Part shown: one piece after another, positions 6,052 to 12,320 of the stretch
How positions within the stretch are numbered: the stretch's first letter is position 1
How the letters are laid out: every line of letters starts with the position of its first letter
Position numbers and translations under genes: made by a program
NCBI GenBank assembly: GCA_023430325.1
Contig: JAEZAU010000159.1
Coordinates: 1-12,320, forward strand
Length of the DNA stretch: 12,320 bases
Origin: Bacteroidota bacterium
GTDB lineage: Bacteria; Bacteroidota; Bacteroidia; Flavobacteriales_F; PHOS-HE28
Reading direction: 5' to 3'
Notes under the pieces: model-generated
What the model was told of the DNA's origin: nothing
Seen by the model: the letters and a program-made list of their open reading frames with translations, nothing else
Database searches by the model: none

Positions 6052-9000
6052 TTACTGCTTCACGAAACGCTGTATGCCCAGCGAAGAACCATCGTTATCG
6101 ACCACTTCGATCAGGTAACTTCCTTGATCGAGCTTATCGATCGGCAGCTCGAACTGGTTCTTGCCACTGGTAGTGAGGATGCTCTTCTCGCTCACCAAGC
6201 GGCCGCTAGCATCCATGATCCGCCAGCGCATGTTGCTTTCCTGCTCCACATCGAAGGTGATCCATATGGTTTGATCGGCAGGGTTGGGGAAGACATCCAA
6301 TGTGGTACCGGATCTGAACATCACCGGCACGCTATGCGTATGGGATGCATTCTCCATCAGGTCCACTTGCTGCAACCTGTAGTAGGAGAGTCCTGAAAGT
6401 GGTGACTCGTCCTTGAATGTGTAGTTGATGGTCTGGGTAGAGAACTGTGCGGCATCCACACGACCGATCACGGAATAATTCTCACCATCGGATGAGCGCT
6501 CCACATTGTAATGGGATGTACCTGTTTCCGTAGCGGTGCTCCAGAGAACATCCACATGCTTCGCCCCGGCCTTGGCATCGAAGCTGAGCAACTCGATCGG
6601 GAGTGGCTCGCAACCGGTACTTGCAACGGAACCAGGAGGAGGCAACGGAGTTCCTGCGATCGGACAATCACTTGCAAGCGGAACAAAGTTCGCCGGGGGC
6701 GTTTTCCATTGAAGCTGGAATTGCTGACCGGAACCACTCCAGTTGTTCACGAAGATCATGAAGACATCACCGGGATTCACAACCATGTGGCGGGCCATAT
6801 TCCCACCACCGCCGTACTGGTAGTAGGGCAGGCTGTTATTGAATGCCAGACCCTTGATGGTCGGGGTTGAAAGCGATGCCCAATTACAACGGTAGGGTAA
6901 CTGGGTTATTGGACAGATGGTTCCGGCAGTGGAACCGGGAGGATATGGTCCCCACACCACAAAGTCAAAGATGTTGTTGCCGCCGCCACCGCAACCCACC
7001 TGGTTACCGCCAACTATATCGAATGCAGCAGGAGAACATGGTATGGTGGAAGCACCGAATTGAATGACCATCCAGCGTCCCATCTGTTCGCCGGCCATGC
7101 AGGCTGCATTGGATGGATTGATCTCGCCGGAGACCGATCCTGGCTGATACGGTGAACAAGGCACAACATTTCCAGGCCCGCAGATGGTGACCGCGCCCAT
7201 GCAATCACCCGATGGTGCAGGCGGTGGATTACATGAGACGGTACTGTTCACGACCATTCCTGTAGCCGGTGGCGCGGAAGTGGAATAAACAGGCGTTCCA
7301 TATTGAGTGATCATATAGGAGTTCTGTCCTTGGTTGGCACCGGCCGCTGTATAGCTCACAGTGAACACCTGGCCCACGTTTGCACCAATGCTGATGGAAG
7401 CTTGTGATCCAAGAACAGTGTAATTGTTGCAAACACCGCCAATGCAAATGGTGACATAACTGCCTCCCCAACCATCACCACCGGTATCACCCATGGTCAG
7501 CACATAGTAACAATTGCCGGGTGGATTGTCCGTCCGGCGGGCGCAAATGCTGAACGTGCCGTCATTGCCCGTCTGTCTCCATACGCGGATGTAGAGCGTG
7601 GAGCCCGGTACCTGACCCGTGATGGATGTATAGGGCATCAACGTATTGCCCGCACCTTGTTGACTTCCGTTCATTGTGCAGCCTTGGGGTGCAGGTATCT
7701 GCTGCAGCAACATATTATTGGTGGCACACGAACCGGAGAGTACACGGTATACGGCCATTGCCACATCATTCATGGATCCGGCAAGCATATCCAATTGCAC
7801 AACACCGTTCGGCGGTACCGTAACAGTGAACCATACGTCATTCTGAACGGGCGCTCCGCATGTTGGATTAGGAACACCGTTCGCGACCGTACCCGGTGGA
7901 TTCGTTCCAGTGACCGTGGCAGAGAGATTGGCGAACGTTTGCATCAGACAGCCGTAGTTCAACGCCAACGGTATGGCACCGCATGGGTCATCATTGGCCG
8001 GAGCCTGGTTCAGCACCGCACAGATCTCATAAGATCCGAACCAGGGCTGGGTACCCCATACACGCACGTAGATGGTTTCACCCGCATTGAGCAGCGTAGG
8101 GCTGATATTCGCGCTATTGATATCGCCTGTGGCATTGCATGCACCCGCTATCTGGGAGAGGTTGGCCGGCGCACATGGATTCGTGGTCAAGCGGTACCAG
8201 GCCATACCCAAAGCAACCGGTGCGTTGGGGCTGGAATTCACTGTGATCCCTGTCCAGTTACCAGGAAGTGGGTTCGGCACCGTGAACGTGAACCATACGT
8301 CATTGAACGTTGGCCCGCCACATGAAGGGTTGGTGACAGTGGAAGGCGTGGCGTTCTCAAAGATGTATTGTGTCGGCTGGCACGATGTATTCAACGGCAA
8401 TGCGATCGCTGAGCAGGGGTTGTCGTTGATGGGACGCTGCGCCTCGAAAGCACACAATTCATAGGTGCCATTTTCATTACCGTTCCGCTCCCAATAACGT
8501 ATGTACACGGTCTGACCAACGCCTAGACCGGCAGCGAACGCATCGAACACGGTCGCTGGTTGTGAAGTTGGGCTTGTGAGGCCGGAGGTTATGCAACCGT
8601 TCGGTAACGCCGTGAATCCTGTATAGCTTGAACAGTTCGTGGTTGTATAGAGCTGGAAGGCGCCTGCACAAATGGTAGCTTCCTGGCTTTGGATGCCGAT
8701 GAGACCTGATGCAGGAACTTGAACACTGTACCAGAGATCGGCACCTTGGTACAGGGCGCCTGTGCAGGACGGCGGTGGTATTGGACCGATACCGACCGGT
8801 GCAGCAGCACCAGAGTTGGTGGCGGCTTGATTATCTCCGAAGACCTCCACACAGTTACTACCATTTATCGGGAGGGGAATTGCTCCGCATGGATTGTCAT
8901 TGGGGGGAGGCGTGAGCGTGATGCATGTGATCAAGACCTCCATGTTCGTTCCTGCAGGATAAACCGTTCCGAAAGCGGTATTGAATACGTAGATCCTGTA

Positions 9001-9387
9001 AGTTGTGGTGGCCGCCGGCACGAAGGAGATGGAAGAAGGCCCGGCAGGTATTCCGCAACCATTATCATCACATGTGATCACACCGGGAATGGTCGTGTTC
9101 GTGGTGATATAAAGGACCGTGTTCGCGGTATTGTTGCACAGTGAGATGTTGTAACGGTTCCCAGCTATACCCCACATACGGCCGAAGCGGTTCACATCAA
9201 GCGTATGGGGTATCGATTGATCACACGCACCATGGGTCGCTGAAGTGGTGAGCGTGGTGCCGAGCATGCTCGGGAAGGTTCCACCAGGACAGCTGGAACA
9301 ATCGGGGTTCTGTTGCGCAAGGGCCGTCCCATACGGGCCGGCCAACAGTAGGAACAAAAAGAGCTTTCGGAGTAGAGCTGTTCTCAT
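6052..9387 (-). CDS. Giant T9SS-secreted multidomain protein G2
   Basis: This 1111-residue exported protein starts MRTALLRKLFLFLLLAGPYG, a strong signal peptide with likely cleavage near A-L-A-Q. In order it has an N-terminal beta domain (about 30-157), three modules beginning N-D-N-P-C-G-A-I (163), N-D-N-P-C-S-A-I (321) and N-D-D-P-C-G-A-I (465), a domain with a G-G-D-G-W-G-G loop (about 625-719), a D-F-V-V-W-G-P-Y domain (about 727-908), an FN3-like module (about 928-1016, L-P-I-E-L-L-S-F-D-A-K through H-Y-N-V-E-R-S-S-D-G-E-N-Y to L-S-Y-Y-R-L-Q-Q-V-D) and a T9SS type A tail (about 1030-1111, with V-F-P-N-P-A-D and R-F-V-K-Q). By known T9SS biology it is exported to the cell surface or medium; its ligand is unknown. 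An upstream in-frame start at 9438 would overlap the previous gene and bury the signal peptide, so 9387 is chosen. It starts 10 bases after smallA stops, which implies co-expression. Confidence 0.93.
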   Translation of the reverse strand: MRTALLRKLFLFLLLAGPYGTALAQQNPDCSSCPGGTFPSMLGTTLTTSATHGACDQSIPHTLDVNRFGRMWGIAGNRYNISLCNNTANTVLYITTNTTIPGVITCDDNGCGIPAGPSSISFVPAATTTYRIYVFNTAFGTVYPAGTNMEVLITCITLTPPPNDNPCGAIPLPINGSNCVEVFGDNQAATNSGAAAPVGIGPIPPPSCTGALYQGADLWYSVQVPASGLIGIQSQEATICAGAFQLYTTTNCSSYTGFTALPNGCITSGLTSPTSQPATVFDAFAAGLGVGQTVYIRYWERNGNENGTYELCAFEAQRPINDNPCSAIALPLNTSCQPTQYIFENATPSTVTNPSCGGPTFNDVWFTFTVPNPLPGNWTGITVNSSPNAPVALGMAWYRLTTNPCAPANLSQIAGACNATGDINSANISPTLLNAGETIYVRVWGTQPWFGSYEICAVLNQAPANDDPCGAIPLALNYGCLMQTFANLSATVTGTNPPGTVANGVPNPTCGAPVQNDVWFTVTVPPNGVVQLDMLAGSMNDVAMAVYRVLSGSCATNNMLLQQIPAPQGCTMNGSQQGAGNTLMPYTSITGQVPGSTLYIRVWRQTGNDGTFSICARRTDNPPGNCYYVLTMGDTGGDGWGGSYVTICIGGVCNNYTVLGSQASISIGANVGQVFTVSYTAAGANQGQNSYMITQYGTPVYSTSAPPATGMVVNSTVSCNPPPAPSGDCMGAVTICGPGNVVPCSPYQPGSVSGEINPSNAACMAGEQMGRWMVIQFGASTIPCSPAAFDIVGGNQVGCGGGGNNIFDFVVWGPYPPGSTAGTICPITQLPYRCNWASLSTPTIKGLAFNNSLPYYQYGGGGNMARHMVVNPGDVFMIFVNNWSGSGQQFQLQWKTPPANFVPLASDCPIAGTPLPPPGSVASTGCEPLPIELLSFDAKAGAKHVDVLWSTATETGTSHYNVERSSDGENYSVIGRVDAAQFSTQTINYTFKDESPLSGLSYYRLQQVDLMENASHTHSVPVMFRSGTTLDVFPNPADQTIWITFDVEQESNMRWRIMDASGRLVSEKSILTTSGKNQFELPIDKLDQGSYLIEVVDNDGSSLGIQRFVKQ
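6340..6606 (-). other. FN3-like module in G2 that is missing in G3
   Basis: Residues about 928-1016 of G2 match the pattern L-P-I-E-L-x-x-F-x-A, V-x-V-x-W-x-T-A-x-E, Y-x-V-E-R-S-x-D-G-E-N-[YF], I-G-R-V and L-S-Y-Y-R-L-x-Q-V-D, a fibronectin-III-like beta sandwich that commonly sits before the T9SS tail in Bacteroidota. G1 has the same module at about 10419-10694. In G3 the matching place (3217-3318) has only a short linker. Confidence 0.8.
7534..8901 (-). repeat. Three tandem ND-x-PC-x-A modules in G2
   Basis: Residues about 163-314, 321-459 and 465-618 of G2 are three copies of the same module as in G3, each opening N-D-[ND]-P-C-[GS]-A-I and closing V-Y-I-R-Y-W, I-Y-V-R-V-W or L-Y-I-R-V-W. 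Copy n of G2 resembles copy n of G3 more than it resembles its neighbours, so the triplication came before the gene duplications. Confidence 0.85.
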
Positions 9388-9397
9388 GGTCTTACTG

Positions 9398-9853
9398 TTA
9401 TTGATCTTCACTGCGTAAAGGAAGTACGATCTGGTCATCGGGGTGTGCGGCGTTCCATTCGGTCACTGCGTTCTCATAGCGCGCCCGATCGGCGGGCTCA
9501 TCACCGGTGAGCACGAACAGCGGACGACCATCCGGCGTGGTATAGACCGGTTGTTGCGGAACTATCACCGGCACTTCAGCGCGCAGGCTGATGCCGTGTT
9601 GTGCAATGGCATCGCGCAGGTCCTGCTCGGTGATCTGTGGGTTCACATTGAATTGAATGATCGTCGGGTCATCAAAATGATCATAGACCACCCCGTTCGG
9701 ATCGATATTGTGCACCACCTCATGAAGGGTGCGAAGCCCCATCATGTCCAATGGTGCTTCTGTCTGCAGATAACGTATCGCCGTGTCCTGTGCGATCAAT
9801 TGAAGAGCACCGCCGAACAGCAGTGCCAGCATAAGAGAAATTTTCCTTTTCAT
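9398..9853 (-). CDS. Small exported protein with ferredoxin/HMA-like core and C-terminal extension (smallA)
   Basis: This 151-residue exported protein begins MKRKISLMLALLFGGALQLI, a signal peptide with likely cleavage at I-A-Q before D-T-A-I. Next comes a predicted beta-alpha-beta-beta-alpha-beta core (I-R-Y-L-Q, G-L-R-T-L-H-E-V-V-H, V-V-Y-D-H-F, T-I-I-Q-F-N-V, E-Q-D-L-R-D-A-I-A-Q-H-G, I-S-L-R-A-E-V) with a D-P-N-G turn. It resembles an HMA domain without the CxxC motif; the chain has no cysteine at all. The last 55 or so residues add a proline-rich linker and a helix with E-W-N-A-A-H-P-D-D. The ATG at 9853 is chosen for the signal peptide and because AGGGGA lies just upstream; the longer start at 9904 would place 17 unlikely residues first and would overlap the promoter. 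It lies 10 bases before G2, so the two are likely one transcript. Function is unknown; a partner or chaperone-like role for G2 is only a guess. Confidence 0.82.
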   Translation of the reverse strand: MKRKISLMLALLFGGALQLIAQDTAIRYLQTEAPLDMMGLRTLHEVVHNIDPNGVVYDHFDDPTIIQFNVNPQITEQDLRDAIAQHGISLRAEVPVIVPQQPVYTTPDGRPLFVLTGDEPADRARYENAVTEWNAAHPDDQIVLPLRSEDQ

Positions 9854-9859
9854 GAGGTC

Positions 9860-9865
9860 CCCTGT
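9860..9865 (-). promoter_or_regulatory. Shine-Dalgarno-like site of smallA
   Basis: On the minus strand the purine-rich AGGGGA ends within about seven bases of the ATG at 9853, with a second purine stretch AGGAGA further upstream. This is the clearest ribosome binding site in the window and supports the start at 9853. Confidence 0.45.
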
Positions 9866-9879
9866 TTTCTCCTGAACTT

Positions 9880-9904
9880 CAAATATAACGACGTTCGCCA
9901 TCAA
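9880..9904 (-). promoter_or_regulatory. Candidate promoter of the smallA-G2 unit
   Basis: On the minus strand 9887-9880 reads TATATTTG, a full match to the Bacteroidota -7 consensus TAnnTTTG. A TTG lies upstream at 9904-9902, but with 14 bases between the elements, shorter than the usual 17-23. The -7 element is 26 bases before the smallA start, which gives a leader long enough to carry the purine-rich ribosome binding site. It also follows a terminator at 10087-10126, as expected for the start of a new unit. Confidence 0.5.
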
Positions 9905-10086
9905 TGTACACCCGATCGGATCCGTATGTCAAAGTGAACGAAAATGGCAACGGTTGCTTAGGAGACGGATGATCTTGTAAAAGGTGGCCTCCCTGTTGAA
10001 AATATCGATCCCGTCCCAACAAATTGTCGTTCAACCCGCATGAGGCGTTGCTGCATCACGTCCGCCATGTACGGGGAGCAAAGAAA

Positions 10087-10126
10087 ACGCCCCGAAGGAT
10101 CCCAAGAATGGACTCCATCGGGGCGT
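10087..10126 (-). terminator. Intrinsic terminator downstream of G1
   Basis: The arms ACGCCCCGA (10087-10095) and TCGGGGCGT (10118-10126) are perfect inverted repeats around a 22-base loop that can pair a little further. On the minus strand the stem is followed by TTTTCTTTG, a T-rich tail, so it ends the G1 message coming from the right, 14 bases after the G1 stop codon. The rest of the gap down to smallA (9905-10086) shows no gene. Confidence 0.85.
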
Positions 10127-10139
10127 GAAAACAGGTCAA

Positions 10140-12320
10140 CTAGAATTTCACGAAACGTGCCGTACCGAAGTGGCTTCCGTCACCACCTGTGAGATCCAGC
10201 AGATAACTGCCGTCGTCAAGTCCCGCGATCGCGATCACGTTCACATTGCGACCGCTGTCTGCGGTGAAGCGTCCTTGTTGCACCAACCGGCCGCTCATGT
10301 CAGTGATCTTCCATTCCAGGGCTGCCTCCGTGCCGGTGATGAATTCGGCCCAGAGTTCATCCTTTGCGGGGTTCGGATACACCTCCAGCACTGCCGTATT
10401 GCGCATCATGACAGGTACCGCATGCGTGTTCACGGCGGCACCCATTACATCCACCTGGCGCAGGCGGTAGTAAGAAAGGCCGTTCAATGGTTGTTCATCC
10501 AGGAACCGGTAATTGCTGGTGATGTTGCTGTTGCCTGCGGCGTTCACCCGGCCGATGGTCTCGAAGTTCTCTCCATCGGCTGAGCGTTCCACATCATACC
10601 ATGCCGAATTCTGTTCAGATGCCGTGGCCCAATCCACCTGAACATTCTTGCCAACTGCTTCAGCAGTGAACTCCATCAGTTCGATCGGTAGAATGATACA
10701 ATCCACCAGTGCCGTGCCTGTCCAGGACATATTGAATTGCACACCGTTCATGGAGAAATTGTCGATGTAGAGCAGATATACCTGTCCTACCAAAGCATCC
10801 AGATGGCGAACGAATCCCGATCCGCCAGCTCCCTCGGATGTTGGTAAAGCCGCGTTCACCGCAAGTCCGGTAGGTCCAGCACAGCACGCATAAGTGCACC
10901 GGGTGGGAGGAGAGGTTGGCGGACAGATGTTACCCAGGTTCGATCCTTGTGGATAGGGTCCCCAAACGGCCAGATCATAGTCGGCACCAGCCACCGGAGT
11001 TACGGTGAAGCCCAATGTTCCTGCTTGTGACACGGTGAATGTGTACCAGAGTCCCTGGCGTTCGTTGGATACGAGACATCCCCTGTTCGAAGCGTTCAGA
11101 TCCTGTACGCCACCGGTGTTCTGCGGATTCTGGTTCACCTGCGGTATCTGGCTGCAAAGCGTGGTGGCACCCAGGCAATCGCTCGGTGGAGCAGGCGGCG
11201 GATCGCAGGTCACCGTGGCCGAATAGACCAGCCCCTGGTTCGGCGGTGCGTTGGCCACGAATACGGGATTTCCGTACTGGGTCAACACATAGCTGATCTG
11301 GTTCTGGAAGCCACCGGCCGCAGTGTAGCTGATGGTCATGGGCTGCCCGATGTTGGCACCGATGTTCACCGTGGCATTGGCACCGTTCACCGTGTAGTTG
11401 GAGCAGTTGCCGGCCACGCAAACGGTCACAAAACTGCCACCCCAACCATCACCGGCAGCATCGGACATTTGCAGGGTATAGTAGCAATCACCAGGAGGCG
11501 GATCGGTACGCCGTGCGCAGATATTGAACGTACCATCTGCAGCCGTTGTGGTCTCACGCCATACGCGGATGTAAACCGTGCTTCCGGGGGGTTGGCCGGT
11601 AACGTTCAAATAAGGCATTTGTGCCGATCCCTGCTGGCTGCCACCAGTGGCGCAAGCCCCGGCCACTTGTTGCAACGCCAGATTGTTGGTGGCGCAGGAA
11701 CCGGATAATACGCGGTACACGGCCATTCCGCCATTGATCATGGAACCGGCCTGTGTATCGAATTGCAGGATCCCGTTCGGTGGTACAACGGCAGTGAACC
11801 ACACATCAGCGTACGTAGGATTGCCACAGGTAGGATTGGGCACGCTCAAGGCGCCTGGCGGTGCGGTGGTGGTCTGCGTGGCGGCCTCGTTCGTATAGGG
11901 TGAAAGGATGCACCCGTAGTTCGCTGTGAGTGGATATGCTCCACAGGGATCATCGTTAGGTGGATTCTGGTTCACGAAGGCGCAGATCTGGAAAGTTCCC
12001 ACCCAAGGTGTTTCACTCCAGATGCGTACATAGATCGTTTCCCCTGCCACAAGAGGTGCGGTGGCAGTGCTATTGATCCGCGGCATCAGGTTGGCCCCGG
12101 TCTGGTTCTGGTTGCAACCGATCTGGGTCAATGTGCCAGGCCCACAAAGGCTTCCGCCCGTAAGGCGATACCAGGCCATGGCCATGTTGTTCAATGATCC
12201 AGCGATGGAATTCACAGTGATGCCCGTTGGAGGAACAGGGTTTGGTACCTGGAAGCTGAACCACATGTCATTGCCGGGAGGCCCGCCACCGCAAGTACCG
12301 TAGGCTGCCGTCATGTTGGC
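10140..12320 (-). CDS. Giant T9SS-secreted multidomain protein G1, C-terminal part (5' end outside window)
   Basis: This is the last 726 or so residues of a third paralogue. The frame is open to the right edge, and the first visible residues (Y-G-T-C-G-G-G, then N-D-M-W-F-S) align with the middle of module 2 of G2, near residue 345; the signal peptide, N-terminal domain and module 1 should thus lie beyond the window. Numbered from the Met at 12314, it has the rest of module 2 (to about 112), module 3 (119-270, opening N-D-D-P-C-G-A-Y), an A-A-G-D-G-W-G-G loop domain (276-370), a D-Y-D-L-A-V-W-G-P-Y domain (380-540), an FN3-like module (541-632, L-P-I-E-L-M-E-F-T-A-E) and a T9SS type A tail (646-724, V-Y-P-N-P-A-K, M-S-G-R-L-V, ending R-F-V-K-F). 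The Met at 12314 is internal and is not a start. A strong terminator follows. Surface or released location is inferred from the tail; ligand unknown. Confidence 0.93.
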   Translation of the reverse strand, partial: ANMTAAYGTCGGGPPGNDMWFSFQVPNPVPPTGITVNSIAGSLNNMAMAWYRLTGGSLCGPGTLTQIGCNQNQTGANLMPRINSTATAPLVAGETIYVRIWSETPWVGTFQICAFVNQNPPNDDPCGAYPLTANYGCILSPYTNEAATQTTTAPPGALSVPNPTCGNPTYADVWFTAVVPPNGILQFDTQAGSMINGGMAVYRVLSGSCATNNLALQQVAGACATGGSQQGSAQMPYLNVTGQPPGSTVYIRVWRETTTAADGTFNICARRTDPPPGDCYYTLQMSDAAGDGWGGSFVTVCVAGNCSNYTVNGANATVNIGANIGQPMTISYTAAGGFQNQISYVLTQYGNPVFVANAPPNQGLVYSATVTCDPPPAPPSDCLGATTLCSQIPQVNQNPQNTGGVQDLNASNRGCLVSNERQGLWYTFTVSQAGTLGFTVTPVAGADYDLAVWGPYPQGSNLGNICPPTSPPTRCTYACCAGPTGLAVNAALPTSEGAGGSGFVRHLDALVGQVYLLYIDNFSMNGVQFNMSWTGTALVDCIILPIELMEFTAEAVGKNVQVDWATASEQNSAWYDVERSADGENFETIGRVNAAGNSNITSNYRFLDEQPLNGLSYYRLRQVDVMGAAVNTHAVPVMMRNTAVLEVYPNPAKDELWAEFITGTEAALEWKITDMSGRLVQQGRFTADSGRNVNVIAIAGLDDGSYLLDLTGGDGSHFGTARFVKF
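11505..12320 (-). repeat. ND-x-PC-x-A modules 2 (partial) and 3 of G1
   Basis: The visible part of G1 holds most of module 2 and all of module 3, matching modules 2 and 3 of G2 and G3. Module 3 shares the run A-G-A-C-A-T-G-G-S-Q-Q-G-S with G3, while G2 has a different, longer segment there. Confidence 0.8.

Noticed and set aside
7657..8325. Long plus-strand open frame of 222 codons inside G2
   Set aside because: It is antisense to a conserved part of G2, has no family motif and an Arg/His/Gly-rich composition typical of a shadow frame.
9388..9438. Upstream start for G2 at 9438
   Set aside because: It would overlap the end of smallA and put 17 polar residues before a textbook signal peptide.
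9443..9937. Plus-strand open frame of 164 codons opposite smallA
   Set aside because: smallA has a signal peptide, ribosome site, promoter and a tight link to G2; the plus frame is a shadow.
9905..10086. Possible small gene or structured RNA between the G1 terminator and smallA promoter
   Set aside because: No open frame with a start and ribosome site and no convincing extended hairpin could be found; only a short CGGATCCG palindrome is present.
4189..12320. DNA-level tandem repeats or a CRISPR-like array
   Set aside because: The recurring patterns are diverged protein domains of 140-150 residues; there are no short identical repeats with regular spacers.

Overview
The window is a 12.3 kb piece of a Bacteroidota chromosome, probably from a Flavobacteriales-type organism with moderately high GC. 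The evidence for that lineage is three very large secreted proteins with type IX secretion (T9SS) C-terminal sorting tails, a MeaB GTPase and a DUF7935-type membrane protein of Bacteroidota type, several matches to the Bacteroidota -7 promoter element TAnnTTTG, and few clear Shine-Dalgarno sites. There are no RNA genes, insertion sequences, CRISPR arrays or phage genes.

Left part (1-2503), mostly housekeeping. The 5' end of a class I PLP-dependent aminotransferase reads leftward off the edge. Divergent from it is a small membrane-anchored DUF7935-like gene, which converges with meaB; the two genes share one CTAG as their stop codons. Upstream of meaB on the minus strand lies an unrecognised exported protein of about 192 residues.

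Right part (2546-12320), a minus-strand array of exported proteins. In transcription order it holds a partial giant T9SS protein (G1), a hairpin terminator, a promoter, a small exported protein (smallA), giant protein G2, a perfect-palindrome hairpin, giant protein G3, and a second small exported protein (smallB). G1, G2 and G3 are paralogues with one shared domain order: an N-terminal beta domain (seen in G2 and G3), three copies of a cysteine-containing beta-sandwich module beginning ND-x-PC-x-A, a domain with a GDGWGG/GNGWNG loop, a domain around 'D-[LF]-x-V-W-G-P', an FN3-like module (absent from G3), and a T9SS type A sorting tail. They are probably exported across the outer membrane and anchored at the surface or released, but no ligand or enzyme activity can be read from them.

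The most interesting observation is that smallA and smallB look like diverged relatives of each other, with a predicted beta-alpha-beta-beta-alpha-beta (ferredoxin/HMA-like) core, a shared DPNG turn and no CxxC metal site. Both sit inside the array of giant surface proteins. The small exported proteins and the giant paralogues may form a functional set; this is a hypothesis from gene order and sequence pattern, not an established system.
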